A stretch of 64,000 nt of DNA, taken from positions 949,001 to 1,013,000 of the forward strand of contig NZ_CP086380.1 of NCBI RefSeq assembly GCF_020889625.1. The letters are read 5' to 3'. The first letter of the stretch is position 1. Every line of letters starts with the position of its first letter. This stretch comes from Deinococcus radiophilus (GTDB taxonomy: Bacteria > Deinococcota > Deinococci > Deinococcales > Deinococcaceae). Positions 10,432 to 19,935 of this stretch are shown here, one piece after another. The position numbers and the translations under genes are program-made. The notes beneath the pieces are model-generated. The model saw only the letters and a list, made by a program, of their open reading frames with translations, was not told where the DNA came from and searched no databases.

Positions 10432-11003
10432 GCGGCCCGAGCTACCTGCTGGCCTTACTCCCTCCGGATGACGTGACGGAACGTGTTGTCCGCTGGCGCG
10501 AACGCCATGGGCTGCACGACGCGGCTGCCGTGCCACACATCACTGTCAAGGCGCGCAGTGGGCTGGACGCAGATATGGATTGGCAGGCGGCGGCTCAGGC
10601 AGCACTAGCCAATCATCGGCCCATAACATTCAGCTTCAGGGCGGCCCGTATCTTTCCACGTGGGCAAGCGCTTTACCTTCCCGTCCTCGGGCGTGGGCCG
10701 GTGGACCTGCACTTGGCGCTGCTGGACGCCATCCGTCCGGCGCAGCGTTTTGGCTATGAAGGCCCGCAGATGCAGCCACATCTCTCAGTCGCGTTGGCCA
10801 GGCGAGGGCTGGACCTCGCGGCGCTGCTTCCCGACCTCCAAGCCGAGGTAGCTGACCTGGCCGAGCGACCTCCCCACACGGCCCATCAGGTCGCCTTGAT
10901 GCGTAAGCCGGGGCCCGGCGGCTTTTACGCTGTGGTGGACCGCTGGCCGCTGGGTGAGGAGAAGCAAAGAGAGGGGACCGGTCTTCTCGGTGCTCAGCCT
11001 TAG
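10428..11003 (+). CDS. 2H phosphodiesterase / 2'-5' RNA ligase family protein
   Basis: A 191-residue protein of the 2H (LigT-like) superfamily, whose members hydrolyse 2',3'-cyclic phosphates at RNA ends or ligate 2'-5' ends. Both HxT/S motifs are present: HIT at residues 37-39 and HLS at 118-120. It begins at a GTG (10428) inside the end of queA. Being the third gene of an NYN-QueA-2H unit, it may process tRNA ends, but that is inferred only from context. The last 15 residues are not conserved-looking. Confidence 0.82.
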
Positions 11004-11021
11004 CCCTCCCCCTGGGCTCCT

Positions 11022-11804
11022 CTAGCCCAAACCCTGCCGCCGCTTGACCGCCTGCAGGTCCGGCTGACGCTTCTCCATCGCCCCGCCTGCACCCCAGTAC
11101 ATCCGCAGCAGCCGCGCCCAGTCGCCGGGGCGGTCTCCACGCGCCGCAATCGGGTTCATGTGCTCAATGTTGGCCTCCATCTCGGCGCGCTCCGGCAGGC
11201 GGTAGCGGTCCGTATGGACAACCACTTCACGGTGGAGGCGGGGGCGGTAAGGAGCCTGCTCGTCCGGTAGGCCGATGGTGAGCGCCGAAAACGGCAACAC
11301 CCCAGCGGGCAGTTCCAGCACTTCCGCGATCTGCGGCAGGTTGTTCAGCACGCCCCCGATCCAGCAACCCTGGTAGCCCAGCATCTCGGCAGCAGTCAGC
11401 AGGTTCTGTCCGGCCATGACGGCGTCACCCACCGCAAAATGATTGGCCACGTCGGCCCAGTCACCCACTGCTGTGCCGTCCAGCGCCAGAATCTGACCGA
11501 TGCGGTGCAGGTCGGCGCATAGGACGAAGGCCGCTCCGGCAGTGGCAATGTGGGCATTGCCAGCCAGCTCCGCCAACTCGGCGCGCTGGGCCGGGCCCTG
11601 TACCTGAATAATCGAATACAGCTGTGAAGTGGAGTGGGTCGGGGCCCGCTGCGCGGCGTACAGCACAGCGTCCAGATGGTCTTCGGGCAGCGGAATCGGC
11701 TGGCCGTCCTGCGTGCGGTACTGGCGCACCGTCCGGTGGGCACCGAAAAAATCACGGACCTGCTGGGGCGTTAGGGCTCGGGTGTCAGGTACAGTTTCAG
11801 GCAT
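11022..11804 (-). CDS. Nitroreductase family NAD(P)H:FMN oxidoreductase
   Basis: A 260-residue FMN-dependent reductase of the nitroreductase superfamily. The N-terminal FFGAHRTVRQYRTQ and the APTHSTSQLYSIIQV segment match FMN-phosphate and dimer-interface motifs; AEMLGYQGCWIGGVLNN is the typical C-terminal FMN segment. The open frame goes back to 11870, but ATG 11804 is preferred because a -10 box TATTCT (11812-11817) is 7 nt upstream with no ribosome binding site. Divergent from an old yellow enzyme gene, suggesting a shared role in reducing electrophiles. Physiological substrate unknown. Confidence 0.85.
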   Translation of the reverse strand: MPETVPDTRALTPQQVRDFFGAHRTVRQYRTQDGQPIPLPEDHLDAVLYAAQRAPTHSTSQLYSIIQVQGPAQRAELAELAGNAHIATAGAAFVLCADLHRIGQILALDGTAVGDWADVANHFAVGDAVMAGQNLLTAAEMLGYQGCWIGGVLNNLPQIAEVLELPAGVLPFSALTIGLPDEQAPYRPRLHREVVVHTDRYRLPERAEMEANIEHMNPIAARGDRPGDWARLLRMYWGAGGAMEKRQPDLQAVKRRQGLG

Positions 11805-11911
11805 GCCCGCCAGAATATGTGGCAGGCGTCTCACGCATTGGGAAAAAACCTTAATCTGCCGCCAGATCAATTCTTACGGTTGCCACTGGGGACAGCATTA
11901 GACTGCCGCAC

Positions 11912-13027
11912 ATGACCATTCCCACCCATCCCACCCACCGCTCGGACGACCCCATCGTCACGCCCCAACTGCTTCAGGGGGCGCGCATGAAGGGGCTGGA
12001 ACTGCGCAACCGCATCGCCGTGTCGCCCATGTGCATGTACTCGGCCAAAGACGGCCTGGCCAATGACTTTCATATGGTTCACTACGGCCAATTTGCGCTG
12101 GGCGGTGCCGGACTGATTCTGATGGAGGCCACCGCCGTCAGTCCTGAGGGCCGCATCAGCGCACATGACCTGGGCCTGTGGAGTGACGATCAGATTGGGC
12201 CGCTGGGCCACATCACCGACTTTGCCCATGCGCACGGCTCCAAGATTGGGGTGCAACTGGCGTACGCTGGGCGCAAAGCCTCCACTCACCGCCCCGGAGA
12301 CGGCCACGGGGCCATCTCACTGGAGCGCGGTGGCTGGGAGGTCATCGCCGCCAGCGAAGGAGCTTACAGCGAGAACTACCCCCGCGCCCGCGCCATGACC
12401 ACCGAGGAAGTGGCCGCTGCACCCGCCGTCTTTGCCGCTGCTGCCCGCCGCGCCGAAGTCGCCGGGTTCGACACCGTAGAGATTCACGCGGCGCACGGTT
12501 ACTTGCTGCACCAGTTTCTCTCGCCGCTGAGCAACGACCGCACCGACGAGTACGGCGGCTCATTTGAGAACCGGACTCGCCTGCTGGTGGATACCGTGCG
12601 GGCGGTGCGCGAAGTCTGGCCCGAGCACCTGCCGCTGCTGGTGCGAATTAGCGCGACTGACTGGGTAGAGGGTGGCTGGGACCTGGAACAATCGGTGGCC
12701 CTGGCCAAGGTTCTGCGCTATGAAGGCGCAGACGTGCTGGACGTCAGCAGTGGCGGCCTGGACCCCCGCCAGCAGATTCCTGTCGAGCCGCTATACCAAG
12801 CGCCACTGGCCCACCGCATCAAGCAAGAAGCGCCCGAACTGGGTGTGATGGCCGTCGGCCTGATCGAAACGCCCATGCAGGCCGAACAACTGCTGCAAGA
12901 AGGCATGGCCGATTGGGTCGCCCTGGGACGCGCCATGCTGCGCGACCCGCATTGGCCCCAGCGGGCCGCCCGCGAGTTCGGCATCGCCCCGGAACTGCCG
13001 CAGCAGTATGGCCGGGCCGGTTGGTAG
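11912..13027 (+). CDS. Old yellow enzyme family NADH:flavin oxidoreductase (YqjM-like)
   Basis: A 371-residue FMN enzyme of the old yellow enzyme family, which reduces activated C=C bonds. It has the YqjM-class marker Cys41 in SPMCMYS (redox-tuning cysteine), EIHAAHGYLLHQFLSPLSN with the substrate-binding His pair, TDEYGGSFENR and a C-terminal VALGRAMLRDP phosphate-binding segment. The start ATG 11912 is preceded by a perfect TAGACT -10 box (11899-11904) at 7 nt and has no ribosome binding site, so it is leaderless. It shares its upstream region with the divergent nitroreductase. Confidence 0.9.
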   Translation: MTIPTHPTHRSDDPIVTPQLLQGARMKGLELRNRIAVSPMCMYSAKDGLANDFHMVHYGQFALGGAGLILMEATAVSPEGRISAHDLGLWSDDQIGPLGHITDFAHAHGSKIGVQLAYAGRKASTHRPGDGHGAISLERGGWEVIAASEGAYSENYPRARAMTTEEVAAAPAVFAAAARRAEVAGFDTVEIHAAHGYLLHQFLSPLSNDRTDEYGGSFENRTRLLVDTVRAVREVWPEHLPLLVRISATDWVEGGWDLEQSVALAKVLRYEGADVLDVSSGGLDPRQQIPVEPLYQAPLAHRIKQEAPELGVMAVGLIETPMQAEQLLQEGMADWVALGRAMLRDPHWPQRAAREFGIAPELPQQYGRAGW

Positions 13028-13076
13028 CAGAGGGCGGAGGACGCGCGGAGCATTTTTCCTTTAATGCGTCGGGAGT

Positions 13077-14834
13077 TCAGTTCTCCAGCGGCCAGCGGTT
13101 GACCCACAGACCCCGCAGGCCCACTCGCCCGTAGATGTCCGGGGCGGCCCCACGCAGACCTGCACTCAGACTGGCCTGTTTGACGCGGTGGTGGGTCAGG
13201 TTGACCCAGCCGGATACCTGCAACATTCCCTCGGCGGCAGTGATGGCGGCTCGCTGAGACTGCTCGTCCTGGCCCAGTCCGGATAGCGCGGCTTCTACTT
13301 CGGCCAGCAGGGTCGCCGGCAACAGGCGACGAAACAGCAACTGCGGCGAGTGCATGGCGGTCCAGAACGAGAGCGCCGTGTCGGCCCCGGCCACCTCGCC
13401 CATCAGCACCAGGTCGGCGTGTTGGTCCAGCTGCCGCTCATCGTCCAGCCCGAAGACCTCCACGCTGATCTGCAGGCCCAACGCTGCGGCACGTGCCACC
13501 AGCCACTCGGCTTCGGCGCGGGCTTCGGGGTAGGGCAGCACATACAGCGTGAGCGGCGGCACGGGGAGCAGCGCATCCTCCAGCTGCCGCCGCGCCCGCT
13601 CCAGCGAACGCTCCCGCGCTGGGCGCTGCGCCGAGAACTCAGGGAAAAAGCTGGTCGCCAGCGGTTGAGCGGTGCGCCCCGTTTCCTGCCAGAAAGTCTG
13701 GACATCGTGCAGCTCAGCCAGTGCCAGACGCAGCGCCGGGTCATGGGCGGCAGGCCGCCGAGCATTCCAGATCAGGAACTGCACCCCGCGCTCCACCTCG
13801 GTGCGGGTCTGCGGCGGGATGGCCTCGGCGCCTTGCAGCTCGACCACTCCTCCCGCAGTTCCTGGCGGCGCATAGAAAAACTCGGCCTCGTCCAGCAGGG
13901 GGCGGCCCGCGTAGTGACCGTCAAAAGCCCGCAGGCGCAAACCGCCCGCAAAGGCGCTGAAGCAAAATGGCCCCGTGCCACACAACTCCATTCCCTGTGC
14001 TGGCGCGTCCGCCGGCTGAATCAGCAGCGGTGTCTGGGCCAGGCGGTGTGGCAGGAGCGGGTCAGGTCGGCATAACTTCAGCTGCAGTGTCCAGTCATCC
14101 AAAGCCGTCACGTCAGCCAGCCCAGGCAAGCTCCAGGCTGCTTCTGCCGTCACGCGGCGCAGAGTGAAAGCGGCGTCCTCAGCAGTCAATCGCCGTCCGT
14201 GGTGAAAGCGCACGCCTTTTCGCAGATGAAAGCGCCAGGTCAGGCCGTCCGTGGAGACTTCCCAGTGATGGGCCAGCGCGGGGCGCAGTGGGCTGCCCAC
14301 GTCCTGCGCGGTCAGGCCATCAAACACCTGGTGCAGCAGCCAGGATTCCAGCGTGACCCAGCTGCGCAGGGGGTCCAGGCTGGTCAGCGGACGGGTGATC
14401 AGCAGGCGCAGGCGGTCCTGCCCCGCCGGGCTGGTGTGCAGGCCGAAGAGCTGTCCCACTTCAGGCGGCCTGGTCCACGAAACCGGAAAACCCAGGGTGT
14501 TTAGGCGACTCCATTCATCCAGGCGTCCGGCCTGCACCAACGCCGCCGCCAGTGCCCTGATCTCAGGCTCGGCCTGGCCCATGAACGTCAGCTGTGACCA
14601 CTGCCCCCGCCCCTGTCCCGGCACATAGTGGCAGCGCCCAGCCGCCTGCCAGCGCTGCAAGATACGGCGCGCCGTCTTGGGGCTGCACCCCCACAGGGCC
14701 GCCACTTCCGGGACGCGGATTCGGCCACACCGTTGGTCCCCCTGCTCTGCGACCAGCACGGCCCGCAGGGTCAGCCAGGGCCAGTCGGGAGTGGGCGATG
14801 AAGGGAGAGACTTAAAAGGGGACAGAGCAGGCAT
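13077..14834 (-). CDS. SgrR-like regulator: winged helix fused to solute-binding domain
   Basis: A 585-residue protein with an N-terminal HTH domain (about residues 15-75, including VAALWGCSPKTARRILQRW) followed by an ABC-transporter-type substrate-binding domain of the SBP_bac_5 family (about 130-560; WEVSTDGLTWRFHLRKGVRFH is diagnostic). There is no signal peptide, so it is cytoplasmic. This is the architecture of SgrR, a sugar-phosphate-stress activator. It is divergent from an MFS transporter, as E. coli sgrR is from a region carrying setA. It probably senses a small molecule and controls the MFS gene. The start at ATG 14834 lacks a clear promoter or ribosome binding site. Confidence 0.78.
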   Translation of the reverse strand: MPALSPFKSLPSSPTPDWPWLTLRAVLVAEQGDQRCGRIRVPEVAALWGCSPKTARRILQRWQAAGRCHYVPGQGRGQWSQLTFMGQAEPEIRALAAALVQAGRLDEWSRLNTLGFPVSWTRPPEVGQLFGLHTSPAGQDRLRLLITRPLTSLDPLRSWVTLESWLLHQVFDGLTAQDVGSPLRPALAHHWEVSTDGLTWRFHLRKGVRFHHGRRLTAEDAAFTLRRVTAEAAWSLPGLADVTALDDWTLQLKLCRPDPLLPHRLAQTPLLIQPADAPAQGMELCGTGPFCFSAFAGGLRLRAFDGHYAGRPLLDEAEFFYAPPGTAGGVVELQGAEAIPPQTRTEVERGVQFLIWNARRPAAHDPALRLALAELHDVQTFWQETGRTAQPLATSFFPEFSAQRPARERSLERARRQLEDALLPVPPLTLYVLPYPEARAEAEWLVARAAALGLQISVEVFGLDDERQLDQHADLVLMGEVAGADTALSFWTAMHSPQLLFRRLLPATLLAEVEAALSGLGQDEQSQRAAITAAEGMLQVSGWVNLTHHRVKQASLSAGLRGAAPDIYGRVGLRGLWVNRWPLEN

Positions 14835-14881
14835 CTCTTGGGACTTTTTACCACCTTTGGCTCCGGCGCATACTGCCGGGC

Positions 14882-16120
14882 ATGTGGCAGAGCCTGCACC
14901 CCAACATCAAAGTCCGCATCATCACGTCCTTTTTGGCGCGGCTGGTAGGTGGGGCCGTGTTTCCGCTGCTGGCGATCTACTTTACGGAACACCTTGGCGC
15001 AGGGCTGGCCGGGCTGCTGCTGGGGCTGCTGGTGGCGGTGCAGTTCGTGGCGGGGCTGTACGGTGGGCACCTGGCCGACCTGTGGGGCCGCCGCCGCACA
15101 CTGCTGCTGGGCGAAGGGCTGAAGGTGGTGTCGTTCGCCGCGCTGCTGGCCGCCAACGTGGATGGCATCTATCCCTACCTGACCTTTGCCGCGGTGTGCC
15201 TGAACAACGTGGCAGGCGGCCTGGTCAATCCGGCTTCGGAGGCGATGCTGGTGGACGTGTCCACCGAGGAAAGCCGGACCTTCATGTACGCGGTAAACTA
15301 CTGGGCCATCAATGCCAGCCTGCTGGTGGGTACGCTGCTGGGTGGCTGGCTGTACCGCGACCACTTCCCGCTGCTGCTGGGCGGGCTGCTGGTGATGTCG
15401 CTGGTGATTCTGTCTGTATCCTGGCGCTTCCTGACCGAGACACGGGCCGGGCAACGCGGCGCAGCGGTGCGTTCACAGCTGGGGCTGAAGCCGCTGCTGG
15501 GCAGCTACGCGGTAGTGGCCCGTGACCCGGCCTTTTTGCTCTTCACGGCGGGCGGCATTGCGATTCTCGCCATTGAGTTCTCGCGGGGCAACTGGGCCGC
15601 CGTGCATCTGGCGCAGGCCTTCGCGCCGCTGAACATAGGCGGACAACTGATTGACGGGGTGCGGGCCATGAGCCTCCTGACAGCGCTGAATACGGCACTG
15701 GTGGTCCTCCTGACTGCCCCAGTGACCGCCTGGGTGCAGAAGCGTCCACTGGAACCCACCATGTACGCCGGATTCGTCCTGTTCGCGGCAGGCTTTGCGG
15801 CCCTGGCCTGGTCCACGTCGCTGCCGCTGCTGCTGGCCGCCACGGTGGTCCTGACCCTGGGCGAACTGATGTATGTACCGACCCGCCAGACCCGCCTGGC
15901 CGACCTGATGCCCGCAGATGGACGCGGCGCTTACCTGGCAGTGAACGGGCAACTGTTCACCCTGGCCAAATGGGTCGCCACGCTGGGTATTCCACTGGGC
16001 GCGGCCTACGGCGGGGGCCTGATGGCGGCGCTGACCCTGGCGCTGGGGCTGGCCGGGGTAGGGCTGACGGCGGCGGGGCTGCGGCGCTCTAGGCTGGTCA
16101 GGCTGCAGGCCGGGGTTTAG
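14882..16120 (+). CDS. MFS transporter, divergent from SgrR-like regulator
   Basis: A 412-residue major facilitator with about 12 hydrophobic helices and the loop 2-3 motif GGHLADLWGRRRTLL, a textbook MFS signature. The overall pattern resembles MdtH/YttB-type drug or sugar exporters. The start ATG 14882 has a CATACT -10 box (14869-14874) 7 nt upstream and no ribosome binding site (leaderless). Only 47 bp separate it from the divergent regulator gene, which most likely controls it. Substrate unknown. Confidence 0.82.
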   Translation: MWQSLHPNIKVRIITSFLARLVGGAVFPLLAIYFTEHLGAGLAGLLLGLLVAVQFVAGLYGGHLADLWGRRRTLLLGEGLKVVSFAALLAANVDGIYPYLTFAAVCLNNVAGGLVNPASEAMLVDVSTEESRTFMYAVNYWAINASLLVGTLLGGWLYRDHFPLLLGGLLVMSLVILSVSWRFLTETRAGQRGAAVRSQLGLKPLLGSYAVVARDPAFLLFTAGGIAILAIEFSRGNWAAVHLAQAFAPLNIGGQLIDGVRAMSLLTALNTALVVLLTAPVTAWVQKRPLEPTMYAGFVLFAAGFAALAWSTSLPLLLAATVVLTLGELMYVPTRQTRLADLMPADGRGAYLAVNGQLFTLAKWVATLGIPLGAAYGGGLMAALTLALGLAGVGLTAAGLRRSRLVRLQAGV

Positions 16121-16165
16121 CGAGCATGGCGCCGCCTGTCCTTACGCTGCTCTAGACTGACCCAC

Positions 16166-17398
16166 ATGAGTCCCCGTAATCCTCCCCAGGTCGGTCAGCG
16201 CAGCGGCAACCGGGCCACTCGCACAGATGCGCAGGCCGTGACCCTCAAACCCCAGGCCGTCCGGCGTATTGCCGGGCGCTACCCTTTCGGCCATCAGAAA
16301 GACATCGCGGACGCTCCGGAAGGGCTGGAACCGGGGGCCGTGGTGACGGTGCGCGGCCCGGACGGCAGTTTCGTGGGACGTGGGTACTGGAATGCCGGTG
16401 GAGCCACTCCACTGCGGCTTCTGACCTGGCAGGACGAGCAAATCGGACTGGACTTTTACCGCCGCCGAGTGCGTGAAGCGCTGGCCCGCCGCGAGGGCCG
16501 CGTCACCGGAACGAATGCCCTGCGCGTGCTGCACGCCGAGGCCGACGGGATGCCCGGCGTGGTGGCGGATCAGTTCGGGGACGTGCTGAGCGTGCAGCTG
16601 CGCAACGCGGGGGTGGAAAGCCACCGCGACCACATCCTGCGGGCACTGCGCGAAGAAACCGGAGCCACGGCAGCCTTTGAGCGCAGCGACACGGGCGAGC
16701 GCCGCAAGGAAGGCCTGGACCTGACCAGTGGGGCACTCTGGGGCGAGCTGCCGGACGAAGTGGAGTTCTTTGAGGACGACCTGCGGCTGTCCTTCCGGCC
16801 ACTCGAAGCCCAGAAAACCGGCTTTTTCCTGGATCAGCGCGACAACCGCCGCCTGATGCGCTCGCTGGTGAGTGCGGGACAGAGCTTTCTGGACGTGTAT
16901 TCCTACACCGGATCGTTCAGTCTGCACGCCGCCAAAGCCGGGGCCAGAGCGGTCGCCATCGACAAGGATCAGGTGGCACTGGCGACCCTGGAGGGTGTGG
17001 CCCGCCGCAACGGGGTGAGCGTGGGGGTGCGCTGGGGAGACGCGCTGGAACAACTCAGCGCCCTGCAAAAAGAGAAGCGCCGCTTTGACGCCGCTGTGTT
17101 CGACCCCCCCACCCTCGCCAAGCGCAAAGACGACCTGCCCCGCGCCAAGAAGATCTTCACTGACGGCGTAGGTCAGGTGCTGGACATGCTGAATCCCGGC
17201 GGACACCTGCTGGTCAGCACCTGCGCGCACTACATCGGGGTCAATGACCTGCTGGACGCCTCGCGGGTGGCAGCCGGGCAGGCGGGCTGCGGGGCTGAAG
17301 TGGTCGCCATCACCTACCAGCCCGCCGATCACCCTCACCGACTGAGCGTGCCTGAAAGCCTCTATCTCAAGAGCTTGCTGCTGCGTAAAGAAGACTGA
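16166..17398 (+). CDS. RlmI/RlmO-like 23S rRNA (cytosine-C5) methyltransferase
   Basis: A 410-residue SAM-dependent methyltransferase with an N-terminal PUA-type RNA-binding segment (about 20-100: VTLKPQAVRRIAGRYPFGHQK), a middle domain and a C-terminal Rossmann domain (FLDVYSYTGSFSLHAAKAGA, DPPTLAKRKDD). The cysteine in LLVSTCAHYI is at the position of the catalytic Cys of m5C methyltransferases. The start ATG 16166 is leaderless with TAGACT (16153-16158) 7 nt upstream. The ZIP gene follows after 1 bp. The exact rRNA base cannot be fixed from sequence. Confidence 0.82.
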   Translation: MSPRNPPQVGQRSGNRATRTDAQAVTLKPQAVRRIAGRYPFGHQKDIADAPEGLEPGAVVTVRGPDGSFVGRGYWNAGGATPLRLLTWQDEQIGLDFYRRRVREALARREGRVTGTNALRVLHAEADGMPGVVADQFGDVLSVQLRNAGVESHRDHILRALREETGATAAFERSDTGERRKEGLDLTSGALWGELPDEVEFFEDDLRLSFRPLEAQKTGFFLDQRDNRRLMRSLVSAGQSFLDVYSYTGSFSLHAAKAGARAVAIDKDQVALATLEGVARRNGVSVGVRWGDALEQLSALQKEKRRFDAAVFDPPTLAKRKDDLPRAKKIFTDGVGQVLDMLNPGGHLLVSTCAHYIGVNDLLDASRVAAGQAGCGAEVVAITYQPADHPHRLSVPESLYLKSLLLRKED

Positions 17399-17399
17399 G

Positions 17400-18140
17400 A
17401 TGCTGGGATCACTGTCAGGGCCGGTGCAGGCCGGGATATGGGGGCTGGTTTCGGGCTCGGCGCTGCTGCTGGGCGCGCTGATCGGGCTGCGGTTCAACTT
17501 GCCCCGGCGCTGGGTGGCCGCCGTCATGGCGTTCGGGTCCGGCGTGCTGATTTCCGCCCTGGCCTTTGAGCTGATGGAAGAAGCGTACTTACGCGACGGC
17601 CTGACTTCCACCAGCCTGGGATTTCTGGGTGGAGCCGTGCTGTACACTGCCGCCACCACCCTGCTGGAGCGCTGGCAGGGCAACAGCGGCGACAAGGAAG
17701 ATCAGGAAAGCGGGTCCGCCTTCGTGGCCGGCGCACTGATTGACGGGATTCCCGAATCCATCGTGGTCGGGCTCTCTCTACTCTCAGGCGGCGCGGTCAG
17801 TCTGGTTACAGTGATCGCCATTTTCCTCAGCAACATCCCAGAAGGGCTGTCTGGGGCCACTGGGATGAAACAAAACCACCGCCCAGGTCAGATCGTGCTG
17901 CTGTGGACCGGGGTCACGTTGCTGCTGGGGCTTGCCTCGCTGCTGGGGTATACCGCCTTTGACCACGCCCCGGCCAGCGTGGTGGCGGCCACCACCGCCG
18001 TCGCGGCGGGCGGCATCCTCGCCATGCTGGTCAACACGATGATTCCCGAAGCCTTCAAAGAAGAGCACAACTGGTCAGGACTCATTGCCGCGCTGGGCTT
18101 CTTGGTGTCGTTCGCGCTGAGCAAGCTGGGCGGCGGATGA
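17400..18140 (+). CDS. ZIP family metal transporter
   Basis: A 246-residue membrane protein with about eight hydrophobic helices. It carries the ZIP signatures: a GALIDGIPESIVVG helix (His-Gly pair replaced by Asp-Gly), IFLSNIPEGLSGATG and a C-terminal MIPEAFKEEHN. ZIP proteins import zinc or other divalent metals. It follows the methyltransferase by 1 bp and must be co-transcribed. After its TGA the same frame stays open for 27 codons encoding a hydrophobic tail (to 18224), which may be a relic or a separate mini-ORF. Confidence 0.85.
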   Translation: MLGSLSGPVQAGIWGLVSGSALLLGALIGLRFNLPRRWVAAVMAFGSGVLISALAFELMEEAYLRDGLTSTSLGFLGGAVLYTAATTLLERWQGNSGDKEDQESGSAFVAGALIDGIPESIVVGLSLLSGGAVSLVTVIAIFLSNIPEGLSGATGMKQNHRPGQIVLLWTGVTLLLGLASLLGYTAFDHAPASVVAATTAVAAGGILAMLVNTMIPEAFKEEHNWSGLIAALGFLVSFALSKLGGG

Positions 18141-18306
18141 CCCTGGCGCTTTACCGTGGCGGCGCTGGTGCTGGCTCCGGCCGTATGGTGGGCGTATCCG
18201 GATGTCCCAGCAACCGAAGCCTAATGGGTCAGGCCAGCGCCAGGCGGCACAAAAAGTTGAGATTTTACCGTCACGTCACCTGCAAAATCAGGCATAGTGC
18301 CAGACG

Positions 18307-19830
18307 ATGAACTTTCAGGAATATTCGGCCAAACAGGCCCAGCGGCAGGCGTCCCAGGAGCATGAGACGCTGCGCCGCCCGCTGGATTTCACTCCCTTTG
18401 AAGCCAGTCTGGCCGGATTGGATGCTGAGGACTGGCAAGCCCAGGAAACCCTGATGCTGGAGCGTACGGCTGCGGAGCTAAGCGAATTGCAGGCGGGTGG
18501 AGAGCTGAGCGCCGAGGCACTCACACGGCTGCACCTGCGCCGGATCCGCGACCTGGACCAGGGCCGCTTCAACAGCGTGCTGGAACTGAACCCTCAGGCA
18601 CTGAACGACGCCCGCCGCCTAGACGCCGAGCGTCAGGCCGGGCAGGTCCGTTCGCCGCTGCACGGCCTGACCGTCTTGATCAAGGACAACATTGCGGTAG
18701 CGGGCCTGCACAACACGGCAGGCGCGGCGGTGCTGAGGAGCGCCGTCGCCACCGCCGACGCCCCACTGGTCGCGCAGTTGCGGGCGGCGGGTGCGGTCAT
18801 TCTGGGCAAGGCCAATCTGTCGGAGTGGTCCAACTTCATGACCGAGGACTCGGTGAACGGCTACAGCGTGCTGGGAGGGCCAACCCGGAATCCTTATGGT
18901 CCCTTTGATGTGGGCGGGTCCAGCTCCGGGCCGGCGACGGCCACCGCGCTGAACCTCTGCACCTTCGCGGTGGGGACCGAAACCGCAGGGTCGCTGATCT
19001 ATCCTGGCAGCCAGAACGCGCTGGCGGTCCTCAAGCCCAGCCGGGGGCTGATCAGCCGCCGCCGGATCATTCCCATCACCGAGGCGCAGGACACTGCCGG
19101 ACCGATGGCCCGCACCGTCGCCGACCTGGCACTGCTGCTGGGCGCGCTGGTGGGCCACGACCCACAGGACCCTGTGACGCAGGCCGCCCAGGGGTTCCGC
19201 CTGCCCGATACCTTGGACGCAAATGCCCTGCAGGGGAAGCGGGTGGGCGTCATCTTGCCTGAAGATTTCGCGCCTGAACTGCGTCAGAAGGTCGAACAGG
19301 GCCTGGCGGCAGCGGGCGCCGTGGCCGTGCCCCTGACCTTCGAGGAACCTGAACTGGACTGGCTGGGCGTGATGCTACACGGGATGCAACGAGACCTGCC
19401 CGCTTACCTGCGTGACGCGGGCGCTCCGGTGACCACCCTGGCCGAAATCGTGGCCTTCAACTCTGAGCACGCAGAGCAACATTCTCCCTACGGCCAGACG
19501 CTGCTGGAAATGGCGCTGGACCCGGAGCGCCAGGTGACAGACGAGGCCTATGAGGCCGCCCGCACCCAGAACTTCGAGCGGGCCACTGGGGCCCTGGACA
19601 GCGCTCTAGAAGGCGTGGACTGGCTGCTCTCACTCAGCAACGAGCTGTCCGGCGTCTACTCGGCGGCGGGCTACCCGGCGCTGACGGTCCCGGCCGGGCA
19701 GTACAGCAACGGTGAGCCTTTCGGCGTCACTTTCGTTGGGCCCTTGCTCAGCGATGCCGGGCTGATCCAGGCCGCCTACGCCTACGAGCAGGCGACCCAG
19801 GCGCGGCCCGCCCTCCCTGCACACCTCTAA
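18307..19830 (+). CDS. Amidase signature family protein
   Basis: A 507-residue amidase with the Ser-cisSer-Lys triad: Lys126 in [11 protein letters not shown], the cis-serine in GGSSSG (203-208) and the nucleophile near Ser229 in GTETAGSL. It hydrolyses an unknown amide; sequence alone does not separate it from peptide amidases. The N-terminal 90 residues are a helical extension beyond the usual start of the domain. The start ATG 18307 has CATAGT (18293-18298) 8 nt upstream and no ribosome binding site. A strong hairpin follows the stop. Confidence 0.87.
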   Translation: MNFQEYSAKQAQRQASQEHETLRRPLDFTPFEASLAGLDAEDWQAQETLMLERTAAELSELQAGGELSAEALTRLHLRRIRDLDQGRFNSVLELNPQALNDARRLDAERQAGQVRSPLHGLTVLIKDNIAVAGLHNTAGAAVLRSAVATADAPLVAQLRAAGAVILGKANLSEWSNFMTEDSVNGYSVLGGPTRNPYGPFDVGGSSSGPATATALNLCTFAVGTETAGSLIYPGSQNALAVLKPSRGLISRRRIIPITEAQDTAGPMARTVADLALLLGALVGHDPQDPVTQAAQGFRLPDTLDANALQGKRVGVILPEDFAPELRQKVEQGLAAAGAVAVPLTFEEPELDWLGVMLHGMQRDLPAYLRDAGAPVTTLAEIVAFNSEHAEQHSPYGQTLLEMALDPERQVTDEAYEAARTQNFERATGALDSALEGVDWLLSLSNELSGVYSAAGYPALTVPAGQYSNGEPFGVTFVGPLLSDAGLIQAAYAYEQATQARPALPAHL

Positions 19831-19834
19831 AGTC

Positions 19835-19867
19835 ACCGGACAAAAAGTCAACGCTTTTCTGTCCGGT
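19835..19867. terminator. Bidirectional terminator between amidase and radA
   Basis: Outer 8-bp perfect arms ACCGGACA and TGTCCGGT enclose AAAAAG and CTTTTC, extending the stem with one bulge. The A and T tracts inside the stem allow function from either side. It separates the convergent amidase and radA genes. Confidence 0.65.
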
Positions 19868-19935
19868 AGAGAGAGGAAGTTGGAACCGGCAGGGGTGCGC
19901 TGGTTCAACAAACCCGCCGAGGGGGGCAAAGTGCC

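Noticed and set aside
18137..18309. 57-codon ORF from ATG overlapping the ZIP stop
   Set aside because: Arg/Ser-rich with no structure, and it runs into the leaderless promoter and start of the amidase; the competing frame is more protein-like.
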